A DNA stretch of 64,000 bases from Paracoccaceae bacterium Fryx2 (GTDB lineage: Bacteria > Pseudomonadota > Alphaproteobacteria > Rhodobacterales > Rhodobacteraceae). The notes below the pieces were generated by a model that was not told the DNA's origin, searched no databases, and saw nothing but the letters and a program-made list of their open reading frames with translations. The position numbers and the translations under genes were made by a program. Shown here one piece after another: positions 51,044 through 60,110 of the stretch; positions within the stretch are counted from its first letter, which is position 1, and each line of letters opens with the position of its first letter. The stretch is taken from the NCBI GenBank assembly GCA_032334235.1, contig JAVSGI010000005.1, positions 2,881,501 through 2,945,500 of the forward strand, in the 5' to 3' direction.

Positions 51044-51094
51044 TTGATGTATGTCAATTTTTTCTGACAGCCCTTGTGTCAACAGTGCGTGACA
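51044..51094 (+). promoter_or_regulatory. bchE control region: FNR-like box overlapping paired PpsR operators
   Basis: TTGAT-GTAT-GTCAA at 51044-51057 matches the FNR consensus TTGAT-N4-ATCAA at nine of ten positions. It overlaps the first of two perfect PpsR sites, TGTCAATTTTTTCTGACA (51052-51069); the second, TGTCAACAGTGCGTGACA, is at 51077-51094, seven bases on. The bchE start is 19 bases further, with GGAGGGT upstream of the ATG. Activation by FnrL without oxygen and repression by PpsR with oxygen would compete here. Confidence 0.8.
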
Positions 51095-51113
51095 CATCCC
51101 CGGAGGGTACAGC

Positions 51114-52838
51114 ATGCGCATTGTTTTCGTTCACCCCAACTACCACTCCGGCGGGGCCGAGATTGCAGGCAACTGGCCGCCGGCCTGGGTGGCCTATCTG
51201 ACCGGCTCGCTCAAGAACGCCGGGTTCGACGACATCCATTTCATCGACGCCATGACCAACCACATCGGTCATGACGAACTGCGTGCCCGCCTTGCGGCGC
51301 TGAAGCCCGACGTGGTCGGGACCACCGCCATCACCCCCGCGATCTACGAGGCCGAAGAGGTGATGAAGATCGCCTCGGAGGTCGTGCCGAACGCGCTGCG
51401 GGTTCTGGGCGGCATCCACGCCACCTTCATGTATCGCCAGGTGCTGACCGAAGCGCCGTGGATCGACGTGATCGTGCGCGGCGAAGGCGAAGAGATCATG
51501 GTGGCGCTGATGCAGGCGGCCGCCGAAGGGCGTCTGCCCGCAGACCGCCGCACCATCAAGGGCATCGCCTTCATCGAGGGCACCGAGATCGTGGCGACGC
51601 AGGCGGCCCCGACCGTCAAGGATCTGGACGGCATCGACCCCGACTGGACGATCCTCGAATGGGACAAGTACATCTACGTGCCGCTGGGCGTGCGGGTTGC
51701 CATTCCGAACATGGCGCGCGGCTGCCCCTTCACCTGTTCCTTCTGCAGCCAGTGGAAGTTCTGGCGCGACTACCGCGTGCGCGACCCCAAGAAGGTGGTG
51801 GACGAGATCGAGCGTCTGGTGAACAACCACGGCGTCGGCTTCTTCATCCTCGCGGACGAGGAACCCACGATCAACCGCAAGAAGTTCATCGAGTTCTGCG
51901 AGGAACTGATCAAGCGCGGCCTGCCCGACAAGGTCAAATGGGGCATCAACACCCGCGTGACCGACATCTACCGCGACCGCGAACTGCTCAGCTTCTACCG
52001 CTCGGCCGGTCTGGTTCACATCAGCCTCGGCACCGAAGCCGCGGCGCAGATGAAGCTCGACCAGTTCAACAAGGAAACCACCGTCGCCGAGAACAAGGAG
52101 GCGATTCGCCTGCTTCGCGAGGCCGACATCTTCACCGAAGCGCAGTTCATCGTCGGGCTCGACAACGAAACCAAGGAAACGCTGGAAGAAACCTTCCAGA
52201 TGGCGTGGGACTGGCAGCCGGATCTGGCCAACTGGGCGATGTATACGCCTTGGCCCTTCACCCCGCTGTTCCAGGAGTTGCGTGACCAGGTCGAGGTTTT
52301 CGACTTCTCGAAATACAACTTCGTGACGCCGATCATGAAGCCCAAGGCGCTGACGCGCGGCGAGCTTCTGGACGGGGTGATGAAGAACTACCGCCGCTTC
52401 TACATGCGCAAGGCGCTGTTCCACTATCCGTGGCGCGGCACCGGGTTCCGCCGCCGCTATCTGCTGGGCTGCCTGAAGGCGTTCCTCAAGGCCGGGGTCG
52501 GGCGCACCTTCTACGATCTGGGCAAGGCCGGCTACTGGGGCCCGCAATCCAAGGGCAAGGTCGACTTCCACTTCGACGAGACGCGCACGATCGCGGCGGC
52601 GCAGATGGAGGATTGGGACAGCAACGCCGACAAGGCCCGTCGCGCCGCCGAACGCCGCGAGGCGATCAAGGCGCAGGGCAAGGCCCGGGCCGAGGAGCGC
52701 AACGCCGCCCTGGCCGCCGAACCGGTCATCGACGAGTTCGAACAGCCGATCCGTGACGCCGTCGAAGTCGAAGTGCCGGATCTTGGTCCGATGGCCTGCG
52801 GTGGCGGCAAGCGGCAGATCACCGAAGCGGCTGAATAG
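51114..52838 (+). CDS. bchE: anaerobic Mg-protoporphyrin IX monomethyl ester cyclase
   Basis: Oxygen-independent radical-SAM, B12-dependent cyclase, 574 residues. B12-binding-like domain in the first ~130 residues ([19 protein letters not shown]), then the radical-SAM cluster motif [14 protein letters not shown] near residue 203 (CxxxCxxC). The long basic and acidic C-terminal tail from about residue 500 is typical. The strong control region upstream indicates low-oxygen expression. It acts as the anaerobic counterpart of AcsF. Confidence 0.96.
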   Translation: MRIVFVHPNYHSGGAEIAGNWPPAWVAYLTGSLKNAGFDDIHFIDAMTNHIGHDELRARLAALKPDVVGTTAITPAIYEAEEVMKIASEVVPNALRVLGGIHATFMYRQVLTEAPWIDVIVRGEGEEIMVALMQAAAEGRLPADRRTIKGIAFIEGTEIVATQAAPTVKDLDGIDPDWTILEWDKYIYVPLGVRVAIPNMARGCPFTCSFCSQWKFWRDYRVRDPKKVVDEIERLVNNHGVGFFILADEEPTINRKKFIEFCEELIKRGLPDKVKWGINTRVTDIYRDRELLSFYRSAGLVHISLGTEAAAQMKLDQFNKETTVAENKEAIRLLREADIFTEAQFIVGLDNETKETLEETFQMAWDWQPDLANWAMYTPWPFTPLFQELRDQVEVFDFSKYNFVTPIMKPKALTRGELLDGVMKNYRRFYMRKALFHYPWRGTGFRRRYLLGCLKAFLKAGVGRTFYDLGKAGYWGPQSKGKVDFHFDETRTIAAAQMEDWDSNADKARRAAERREAIKAQGKARAEERNAALAAEPVIDEFEQPIRDAVEVEVPDLGPMACGGGKRQITEAAE

Positions 52839-53462
52839 ATGATCGCCATGGCGCGCCCCTCTGGTCATGACAATGTGCAGGGGCACCGCATCGGCCCGAA
52901 TGCCGTCCTGCAACTTCACGACGTGCTGGAACGGGAGGAGGGCGCGCAGATCCGGCGCGCCCTCTTCGCCTGCGCCGACCTGATCCCGCCGCCGCCTGAT
53001 GCCGGAATGCTGCCCGAAGACGAGGTGGCGCGCCTGCACCATGCCCTGCGGCTATACCTGCCGCACAAGGCGCCGCACCTGTCGCGGCTCGCCGGGCTTG
53101 CGGTGGGTGACTACATCCTTGCCAACCGCATCCCGAAGCTGGCGCAACGCCTGATCAAGGCCTTGCCCGCGCCGCTCGGCGCACGGCTGCTGGCGATCGC
53201 GATCACCAAGCACGCCTGGACTTTCGCAGGGTCGGGCGCGTTTCGCGTCGTCAACCACCGCCCCCTGACCTTCGAGATCGCGAACAACCCGCTGGTCGCC
53301 TCCGATACCGCCGCGACGCCGCAATGCCACTGGCACGCCGCGGTGTTCGAGCGGCTGTTCTCGCAGCTGGTCTGGCCGGATGTGACGGTCGAGGAAACCA
53401 CCTGCTGCGCCTGCGGCGACCCCGCCTGCGTGTTTGTCCTTCACCCGAACGGCAAGCACTGA
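52839..53462 (+). CDS. bchJ: BchJ, tetrapyrrole-binding accessory protein (V4R domain)
   Basis: Soluble protein of 207 residues, starting immediately after the bchE stop (TAGATG). It has the V4R-like small-molecule-binding fold, with NPLVASDTAATPQCHWHAAV and a C-terminal Cys cluster ETTCCACGDPACVFVL. BchJ was once called 8-vinyl reductase, but evidence favours a role in channelling tetrapyrrole intermediates. It is cotranscribed with bchE. Confidence 0.92.
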   Translation: MIAMARPSGHDNVQGHRIGPNAVLQLHDVLEREEGAQIRRALFACADLIPPPPDAGMLPEDEVARLHHALRLYLPHKAPHLSRLAGLAVGDYILANRIPKLAQRLIKALPAPLGARLLAIAITKHAWTFAGSGAFRVVNHRPLTFEIANNPLVASDTAATPQCHWHAAVFERLFSQLVWPDVTVEETTCCACGDPACVFVLHPNGKH

Positions 53463-53482
53463 AGGCTTGCCCGACTCTGCAA

Positions 53483-53524
53483 TGTGGTGTCTAGTTTACA
53501 CATGACTGTCAGCTCAAACTTACA
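53483..53524 (+). promoter_or_regulatory. PpsR operators straddling the bchG start codon
   Basis: TGTGGTGTCTAGTTTACA at 53483-53500 and TGTCAGCTCAAACTTACA at 53507-53524 are both perfect TGT-N12-ACA sites, six bases apart. The bchG ATG (53502-53504) lies in the gap between them, so the second operator is inside codons 2-8 of bchG. Confidence 0.85.
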
Positions 53525-54407
53525 CATTCGCACCCTGCCACAGCCCCGCGCCCTGCTGGAGCTGATAAAACCGATCACCTGGTTCCCGCCGATGTGGGCT
53601 TACCTGTGTGGTGTGGTTTCGGTGGGCGCACCCATCCTGCCGCAGTGGCCGCTGGTCCTGGTGGGCATCGTGCTGGCCGGCCCCGTGGTCTGCGGCATGA
53701 GCCAGGCCGCGAACGACTGGTGCGACCGGCATGTCGACGCGGTGAACGAGCCGAACCGGCCGATCCCGTCGGGGCGCATCCCGGGCCGCTGGGGGTTGTG
53801 GGTCGCGCTGATCATGTCGGCGCTGTCACTGGCGCTCGGCTGGACACTGGGGCCATGGGGTTTTGGCGCGACGGTGGTCGGCGTGCTGGCCGCCTGGGCC
53901 TATTCGGCAGAGCCGGTGCGGCTGAAAAGGTCCGGCTGGTGGGGGCCGGGGCTGGTGGGCCTTTGCTATGAGGGCCTGCCATGGTTCACCGGGGCGGCGG
54001 TTCTGGCTGCCGGTGCGCCGGGCATCGAGATCGTGATGATCGCGACGCTTTATGCCCTTGGTGCTCACGGTATCATGACGCTGAACGATTTCAAGGCCCT
54101 GGAGGGCGACAAGCAGCATGGCGTGCGCTCGCTTCCGGTGACGCTCGGCCCCGATGTGGCGGCACGGCTGGCCTGCACGGTGATGGCGCTGGCGCAGCTT
54201 CTGGTGATCGCCCTGTTGGTGATCTGGGGGCGCCCGCTTCATGCGCTGGCCGTGGCTGCGGTGCTGGGCGGCCAGATCGCTGCGATGCGGGTGCTGCTGC
54301 GCGACCCGAAAGGCAAGGCACCGTGGTATAATGGCACCGGCATCGTGATGTATGTCTCGGGCATGATGGTTTCCGCCTTCGCGCTGCGCGGGCTGGAGTC
54401 GATGTGA
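53502..54407 (+). CDS. bchG: bacteriochlorophyll synthase (esterifying prenyltransferase)
   Basis: UbiA-family membrane enzyme of 301 residues attaching the geranylgeranyl or phytyl chain to bacteriochlorophyllide a. LLELIKPITWFPPMWAYLCG start, first Asp motif NDWCDRHVDAVNEPNRPIPS, second Asp motif LNDFKALEGDKQHGVRSLP, about eight helices. The ATG at 53502 agrees with family N-termini; GTG codons at 53484 and 53487 are in frame upstream. It starts 39 bases after bchJ. Confidence 0.95.
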   Translation: MTVSSNLHIRTLPQPRALLELIKPITWFPPMWAYLCGVVSVGAPILPQWPLVLVGIVLAGPVVCGMSQAANDWCDRHVDAVNEPNRPIPSGRIPGRWGLWVALIMSALSLALGWTLGPWGFGATVVGVLAAWAYSAEPVRLKRSGWWGPGLVGLCYEGLPWFTGAAVLAAGAPGIEIVMIATLYALGAHGIMTLNDFKALEGDKQHGVRSLPVTLGPDVAARLACTVMALAQLLVIALLVIWGRPLHALAVAAVLGGQIAAMRVLLRDPKGKAPWYNGTGIVMYVSGMMVSAFALRGLESM

Positions 54408-55687
54408 TGCTTTCTTGGCTTTCCATTGTCCGCATGGGAATGGTGCAGATGTGCCTTGGCGCGATTGTCGTGCTGACCACATCGACGCTGAACCGGCTGA
54501 TGGTGGTCGAGCTTGCGCTGCCTGCGGTACTGCCCGGCGCGCTCGTGGCGCTGCATTACGGCATCCAGATCACCCGGCCGAACTGGGGCTACCGCTCCGA
54601 TACCGGCGGCAACCGCACCCGGTGGATCGTCGGCGGCATGGCGATCCTTGCGGCCGGTGCCTATGGGGCGGCGCTGGCGGTGCTGCTGATGGAGGCGTCC
54701 TTCTGGCCGGGGCTCGCGTTGTCGGTGCTGTCCTACGCGATGATCGGGGTCGGGGCGGGGGCCTCGGGTACCTCGCTGCTGGCGCTGCTGGCCTCGGCCA
54801 CGCATCCGCGCAGGCGGGCGGCGGCGGCCACCATCACCTGGCTGATGATGATCGCGGGCATTGCGATAACCGCGGGCACCGCGGGGGTGTTTCTTGACCC
54901 CTATACACCGGCGCGGCTGATGGAGGTGGTGTCGGTCGTGACCATCGGCGCGGTTCTGCTGACGGCGATGGCCATCGCGGGAATCGAGCGTCGCTGTCCG
55001 CGCGGCATTCCGGATGCCCGGCCGATGCCCTTCATGCTGGGCCTGCGCGAGGTCTGGGCGGAGCGGAAGGCGCGGATGTTCACGATCTTCATCTTTCTAT
55101 CGATGACCGCCTATTTCATGCAGGAGCTGATTCTCGAACCCTATGCCGGGCTGGTGTTTGGCTTCACGCCGGGCCAGACCACGTCGCTGTCGGGGGCGCA
55201 GAATGGGGGCGTGTTCGTCGGCATGGCGCTGGTTGGCATCGCGGCCACGGGCCTGCGCTTCGGGTCGCTGCGCAACTGGGTGGTGGCGGGCTGCGTCGGC
55301 TCGGCGTTGTCGCTGGCGCTGATCGCCGGGCTGGGCCAGACCGGCGGCAACCTGTGGCCCGCGGTCGTGATGCTGGGCCTGTTCAACGGCATGTTCGCGG
55401 TTGCCGCCATCGGGTCGATGATGGCGCTGGCGGGCGAGGGGCGCGGCGCGCGCGAGGGCACGCGCATGGGCCTGTGGGGTGCCAGCCAGGCGATTGCCGC
55501 CGGCTTTGGCGGGCTGACCGGGGCGGGCCTCGCCGATCTGTTGCGGCTGGGGCTGGATGTGCCCGCGGCCTTTGGTGCGGTGTTCCTGCTGGAAGCCGCC
55601 CTGTTTCTAGCCGCCGCCGCGCTGGCGATCCGGATCATGGAGGGGGCGGCGCGCGCGCCCTCCGCCAGTCTTGTTGCGGGGGAATGA
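54407..55687 (+). CDS. PucC/BCD-family transporter between bchG and bchP
   Basis: Twelve-helix MFS-like protein of 426 residues related to LhaA and PucC, equivalent to orf428 of R. capsulatus. Family motifs: LTTSTLNRLMVVELALPAVL, RPNWGYRSDTGGNRTRWI, FMQELILEPYAGLVFGFTPG and GLWGASQAIAAGFGGL. The ATG at 54407 shares a base with the bchG stop (TGATG); GTG 54404 is possible. Position between the last two bacteriochlorophyll enzymes suggests pigment handling; its precise role is not established. Confidence 0.88.
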   Translation: MLSWLSIVRMGMVQMCLGAIVVLTTSTLNRLMVVELALPAVLPGALVALHYGIQITRPNWGYRSDTGGNRTRWIVGGMAILAAGAYGAALAVLLMEASFWPGLALSVLSYAMIGVGAGASGTSLLALLASATHPRRRAAAATITWLMMIAGIAITAGTAGVFLDPYTPARLMEVVSVVTIGAVLLTAMAIAGIERRCPRGIPDARPMPFMLGLREVWAERKARMFTIFIFLSMTAYFMQELILEPYAGLVFGFTPGQTTSLSGAQNGGVFVGMALVGIAATGLRFGSLRNWVVAGCVGSALSLALIAGLGQTGGNLWPAVVMLGLFNGMFAVAAIGSMMALAGEGRGAREGTRMGLWGASQAIAAGFGGLTGAGLADLLRLGLDVPAAFGAVFLLEAALFLAAAALAIRIMEGAARAPSASLVAGE

Positions 55688-55689
55688 TG

Positions 55690-56871
55690 ATGGGATATGA
55701 CGTTTTCGTGGTGGGCGGCGGGCCGTCTGGCGCTACGGCTGCCGAAGACCTGGCCCGTGCCGGGAAACGCGTGGCGCTGCTGGACCGGGCCGGGCGCATC
55801 AAGCCCTGCGGCGGGGCCATTCCGCCGCGGCTGATCGCCGATTTCAACATCCCCGATGAACAGATCGTGGCCAAGATCCAGACGGCCCGGATGATCTCGC
55901 CCACCGGCCGCGCCGTGGACATCCCGATCGAGAACGGCTTTGTCGGCATGGTCGACCGCGAGTTCTTCGACGAATTCCTGCGCAAGCGTGCCGCCGACGC
56001 CGGGGCTGAACGGCTGACCGGCACCTTTCTGCGGATCGAGCGCGATGTCGAGGGCACACATGTCGTGTGGCGCGACAAGGCCAGCGGCGAGGAGCGGCGC
56101 ACTGCCACGAAGATCGTGATCGGCGCTGATGGTGCACGGTCCAACGTAGCCAAGGCCGAGGTGCCGGGCGGCGACAAGATCCCCTATGTGATCGCCTATC
56201 ACGAGATCATCACCGCCCCGCCGGCGTCGAACTCTTACGACCCGACGCGCTGCGACGTGATCTATGACGGGCGCATCAGCCCCGATTTCTACGGCTGGGT
56301 GTTTCCGCACGGCAAGCACGCCTCGGTCGGCATGGGCACCGGGGTGGACGGGGTCGACCTGAAGCAGGCCACCGCCGACCTGCGCGCCTCCTCCGGCCTG
56401 ACGGAATGCGAAACGCTCCGCAAGGAAGGCGCGCCGATTCCGCTGCACCCGATGGACCGCTGGGACAACGGGCGCGACGTGGTGCTGGCGGGCGATGCGG
56501 CTGGCGTCGTGGCACCGTCTTCGGGCGAGGGCATCTATTACGCAATGGTCGGCGGCCGGGTGGCGGCAACGGCGGCGCAGGCGGTTCTGGCCTCGGGCAA
56601 GACGCGCGATCTGGCGCTGGCCCGCAAGCTGTTCATGAAAGACCACAAGACCGTGTTCAAGGTGCTGCGCTCGATGCAGGATGCCTATTACAAGTCGGAC
56701 GAGCGGCGCGAGCGGTTCGTCAGCCTGTGCCATGATGTCGATGTGCAGAAGCTCACCTTCGAGGCCTACATGAACAAGAAGCTGGTGGCGGCGCGCCCGA
56801 TGGCGCATCTGAAGATCGGGGTCAAGAATCTCGCCCACCTGATGCGGCTGGTGCCGCCCGCCTGGACATGA
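55690..56871 (+). CDS. bchP: geranylgeranyl (bacterio)chlorophyll reductase
   Basis: FAD/NADPH-dependent reductase, 393 residues, converting the geranylgeranyl to the phytyl chain. N-terminal FAD motif YDVFVVGGGPSGATAAEDLA, LLDRAGRIKPCGGAIPPRL, and VVLAGDAAGVVAPSSGEGIY. Three consecutive ATG codons (55684, 55687, 55690) start the gene and overlap the previous stop; the third is best spaced from GGGGGA. The C-terminus overlaps idi (ATGA). Confidence 0.95.
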   Translation: MGYDVFVVGGGPSGATAAEDLARAGKRVALLDRAGRIKPCGGAIPPRLIADFNIPDEQIVAKIQTARMISPTGRAVDIPIENGFVGMVDREFFDEFLRKRAADAGAERLTGTFLRIERDVEGTHVVWRDKASGEERRTATKIVIGADGARSNVAKAEVPGGDKIPYVIAYHEIITAPPASNSYDPTRCDVIYDGRISPDFYGWVFPHGKHASVGMGTGVDGVDLKQATADLRASSGLTECETLRKEGAPIPLHPMDRWDNGRDVVLAGDAAGVVAPSSGEGIYYAMVGGRVAATAAQAVLASGKTRDLALARKLFMKDHKTVFKVLRSMQDAYYKSDERRERFVSLCHDVDVQKLTFEAYMNKKLVAARPMAHLKIGVKNLAHLMRLVPPAWT

Positions 56872-57401
56872 CGGGTCTGATCCCTGCCTGGGTGAACGGC
56901 ACGCTGACCCCGGTCGACAAGCTGGAGGCACATCGTCTGGGCCTGCGGCATCAGGCGATCTCGGTCTTCGTGATGGCGGGGCGGCAGGTGCTGATCCAGC
57001 AGCGGGCGCTGACGAAATACCACACGCCGGGGCTTTGGGCGAATACCTGCTGCACCCACCCGCACTGGGGCGAGGGGTCCGCCGCCTGCGCCCTGCGCCG
57101 GATCGACGAGGAACTGGGCATTCGCGGCCTGACGCTTGCCCATGCCGGGCAGGTGGAATACCGGGCCGATGTCGGCGGCGGCATGGTGGAACATGAGGTG
57201 GTCGAGGTCTATCTGGCAGAGGCGGGCACCGACCTGCCCCTGACACTCGACCCGGCCGAGGTCGCAGCGACGCGCTGGGTCGACCTGGCCGAACTGGCAG
57301 CCGAAACGCAACGCTGGCCGGAACGGTTCACGCCCTGGCTGCGGATCTATCTGGCGGACCACATGGATCTGATCTTCGGGGCGCACGCGCTGCGGGCCTG
57401 A
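56868..57401 (+). CDS. idi: isopentenyl-diphosphate delta-isomerase, type I
   Basis: Nudix-fold isomerase of 177 residues interconverting IPP and DMAPP, balancing isoprenoid supply. Catalytic Cys in LWANTCCTHPHWGEG and Glu in GGGMVEHEVVEVYL; Nudix region [28 protein letters not shown] near the start. ATG 56868 overlaps the bchP stop. It corresponds to orf176 of R. capsulatus. It converges with bchO. Confidence 0.95.
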   Translation: MTGLIPAWVNGTLTPVDKLEAHRLGLRHQAISVFVMAGRQVLIQQRALTKYHTPGLWANTCCTHPHWGEGSAACALRRIDEELGIRGLTLAHAGQVEYRADVGGGMVEHEVVEVYLAEAGTDLPLTLDPAEVAATRWVDLAELAAETQRWPERFTPWLRIYLADHMDLIFGAHALRA

Positions 57402-57403
57402 CG

Positions 57404-57435
57404 GGCAGGGGGCGCTGCCCCCCCACGCCCCTGCC
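57404..57435. terminator. terminator-like stem between idi and bchO
   Basis: GGCAGGGGGCG (57404-57414) pairs with CGCCCCTGCC (57426-57435) with one bulged G, three bases after the idi stop. An alternative hairpin GGGGGC-GCT-GCCCCC overlaps it. The remaining 89 bases to the bchO stop show nothing further. Confidence 0.55.
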
Positions 57436-57524
57436 TGACCAAATGTCAGGCGTTCGGCGCCGAAAACCGTTCCCCGGGCGCTTTTCCGGGCGCGCCTCAC
57501 CCCCCGGGACGCTCGGGCCAAGGG

Positions 57525-58391
57525 TCAGGCGCCCAGGTGGCGTGCGAGGAAGGGCAGGATCAGGCTGCCGGTCAGTGCCGGGTCTTCCTCGTGCAGCAGG
57601 TGGCCGAAGTTCCTGATTTCCAGGTATTCGGCATTAGGCATCCGTTCGGCGGCGCGGCGCGAGGTGGCGGCCGGCACCGTGTGGTCGAGGTCGGTGGCGA
57701 TCAGCAGGCTGGGGGTCGCGATTTGCGGCAGGCGGGACAGCAGACCGTCAAGCCGCCACTGTGCCATCATCGCCAGCGTGGCATCGACGTGGGTCGGGCT
57801 GGTGACCAGGCGGCGGTAGAGCGCCACGCCTTCGGGCGACAGCTTCGACCCGGTGGAGGCCAGCAGGTTCCCCACCCGGTCGCCGCCCATCGACAGCCGG
57901 GCGAAAAGTTGCGGCACGAGCGGCGTCAGGGTCAGCACCCGGGCGATCATCGGGAACAGCCAGCCCGCCACGCCTTCGAACGGCCCCAGCGCCGCGTTCA
58001 GGCCGACCAGGGCGCGCGGCGGTTCGGGCAGCAGTTCGGTGAGCCGCAGCGCCACGGCGGCGCCGGCCGAATGGCCGATCAGCGCCGCCGGATGCCAGCC
58101 CTGCGCGGCGCACAGATGCACGATGTCTTCGGCCATCGGATCGAGGCCAAGCCTGCCGCGTGCCGAGGTGCGGGTAAAGCCCTGGCCGGGCAGGTCGATC
58201 ACCAGCACGCGGTAGTGCGCCGCCAGCAGCGGCATCAACCCGCGCCAACTGTGGCTGGCCCCGCCCGCGCCGTGGATCAGCAGCAGGTCCGGGCCCTGAC
58301 CCATCTCCTGCACATGCCAGCGGTGCGGCGCCACGGCGGCAATGCGCGAGGTGCTGCGGTGCGGCCAGTCGGGCGGGACGACGCTGATCAT
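57525..58391 (-). CDS. bchO: BchO, alpha/beta hydrolase of the Mg chelatase operon
   Basis: Alpha/beta-hydrolase-fold protein of 288 residues encoded after bchI and bchD, as in other Rhodobacter species. Oxyanion region LLLIHGAGGASHSW, nucleophile elbow LIGHSAGAAVAL, Asp in ATDLDHTVPA and His in RNFGHLLHEEDP. Its role, perhaps an accessory to Mg chelation, is unproven. The ATG at 58391 follows the bchD stop by one base, so it is likely coupled. Confidence 0.92.
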   Translation of the reverse strand: MISVVPPDWPHRSTSRIAAVAPHRWHVQEMGQGPDLLLIHGAGGASHSWRGLMPLLAAHYRVLVIDLPGQGFTRTSARGRLGLDPMAEDIVHLCAAQGWHPAALIGHSAGAAVALRLTELLPEPPRALVGLNAALGPFEGVAGWLFPMIARVLTLTPLVPQLFARLSMGGDRVGNLLASTGSKLSPEGVALYRRLVTSPTHVDATLAMMAQWRLDGLLSRLPQIATPSLLIATDLDHTVPAATSRRAAERMPNAEYLEIRNFGHLLHEEDPALTGSLILPFLARHLGA

Positions 58392-58392
58392 T

Positions 58393-60060
58393 CTAGACCC
58401 CCAGCGCGCCCGCCAGCGCCGCTGACAGGCGGTGCGCGTCGGCGCGGGGCAGCGGCAGCCACGGCGCGCCCATCTGGGCCGCCAATGCGCGCAACTCGGG
58501 CTGCGGCCGGGTGGCGGTGTCGATCACCATGGCGGGAATGCCGCTGAGCAGCAGCACCCGCGCCATGCGGGCGGCATCGGCCATTGCGGCGGGGCGGCTG
58601 GCGGTGCCGTCAAGCGCGATGTTGGCGCGCCCGTCGGTCAGCAGCGCGATGGTCGGCGTCATGCCGTGCCCGCGGGCGAGGTTCGCCACCTCCATCGCGA
58701 CCTGCAAGCCGGCGGCCAGCGGCGTGCCGCCGCCGCCCGGCAGGCCGGCAAGGCGGCGCTTGGTCTGCACCAGCGATCGGGTGGGGGGCAGCAGCATCTC
58801 GGCCTTGGTGCCACGAAAGGCGACCAGCGCCACATGGTCGCGCCGCGCATAGGCCTGCGCCAGCAGCAGTTCTACCGCGCCCTTGGCCTCGGCCAGACGC
58901 GCCAGCGCGGAGGAGCCCGAGGCATCCACCGTGAAGATCAGCACCCGGTCGGAGCTTTCCTGGAATTTGCGCAGCCGGAAATCCGACGGGCGGATCAGGA
59001 GGCCCACCGCATCGGGTTGCAGGGCGCGACGCACCGCCTGCCACGGGGCGGCGGCGCGCAGGGTGGCAACCGGATCGATGCGCGACTGGCTGTCGGGCTG
59101 GCCCGCGCGCGAGGGCAGCGGGCGGCCGCGATGGTTGCCCTTGCGCACCGCACCGGTGCCCGATGTGCCCTTGGAAATGCGCGCAGCCCGGCCCATCGCC
59201 AGCCTGGCCAGCAGGTCGGCGGGCAGGGCAGCGCGTGCCGCTTCGAGCAGGATCTCGTCGGGCAGGGTCAGATTTTCGGGGTCGGGCGTGTTGGCGTCAT
59301 CGCCGGGGTCGGGCGGGTTGTCCGGCGGGGGCGGGGGCGGGGGCGTGTCTTCGGGCGCGTCCTGTTCCGGGAAGGTCAGCGCGCGGTGGGCATAGATCAG
59401 TTCGACCGCGCGGCGCAGATCATCGGGGCCGACCTCGTCGGCCCCGCGCAGGGCGGCGGCGGCGCGGGCGGCGGCCAGCGCCAGCAGCGGCGCGCGCAGG
59501 CTGGCAATGCCAAGCGCGGCGGCGGTGCGGGCCAGCGCATCCAGCGCGTCGGGCGGGGTCGTGACGTAGGGCAGGTTGGCGCGGGCGCGGGCCAGCCGCT
59601 CGGGGTCAAGGCGGATCGGGGCCGAATCCTGCCAGCCGAGGCCGTCGAGATCGACGAACAGGCCGAGCCGGTCGGTCAAAGCGTGGGGCGGTGATTCGTC
59701 CTCGGTGCCCTCGTCGAGCGCGATCACCACGCCCGGCACTGAATCGAGCCACTGGCCCAGCCGCACCGCCAGCCCCGGCGGGCAGCGTTCGGCCATGGCC
59801 AGCACCAGTGCCGAGGGCAATTCCAGCACGCCCCGGTTGCGCACCGTGCGCCCGTTGGCCAGCGTGGCGGCCAGATCGACGCCGCCATACAGCGCCTCGT
59901 CAGACACGCCCGGGTGCAGGCGCAGGCGCGGCAGCGGCAGCACGTCGAGCGCGGCGGTGACATGGTCGCGCTGCGGGCAGGCGCGGGCGCGAAGCCACAG
60001 GCCCTTGAGCCCACCCGGATCGACCGCCAGCAGCGCAAGCGCCACCGTCGCACGCTCCAT
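58393..60060 (-). CDS. bchD: Mg chelatase subunit D
   Basis: AAA+-like platform subunit of Mg chelatase, 555 residues. A degenerate AAA+ domain (about 1-235), a proline- and acid-rich linker (DTPPPPPPPDNPPDPGDD, about 240-265), and a C-terminal integrin-I/von Willebrand A domain with MIDAS motif FTVDASGSSALARL near residue 390 and LLTDGRANIALDG. ATG 60060 is used, 50 bases after the bchI stop; there is no earlier start in frame. Confidence 0.95.
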   Translation of the reverse strand: MERATVALALLAVDPGGLKGLWLRARACPQRDHVTAALDVLPLPRLRLHPGVSDEALYGGVDLAATLANGRTVRNRGVLELPSALVLAMAERCPPGLAVRLGQWLDSVPGVVIALDEGTEDESPPHALTDRLGLFVDLDGLGWQDSAPIRLDPERLARARANLPYVTTPPDALDALARTAAALGIASLRAPLLALAAARAAAALRGADEVGPDDLRRAVELIYAHRALTFPEQDAPEDTPPPPPPPDNPPDPGDDANTPDPENLTLPDEILLEAARAALPADLLARLAMGRAARISKGTSGTGAVRKGNHRGRPLPSRAGQPDSQSRIDPVATLRAAAPWQAVRRALQPDAVGLLIRPSDFRLRKFQESSDRVLIFTVDASGSSALARLAEAKGAVELLLAQAYARRDHVALVAFRGTKAEMLLPPTRSLVQTKRRLAGLPGGGGTPLAAGLQVAMEVANLARGHGMTPTIALLTDGRANIALDGTASRPAAMADAARMARVLLLSGIPAMVIDTATRPQPELRALAAQMGAPWLPLPRADAHRLSAALAGALGV

Positions 60061-60110
60061 CGTGCCAAGCGGGGCCGGGGCTTCGACCGGCTCTGGGGCG
60101 GGCGCGTCGG

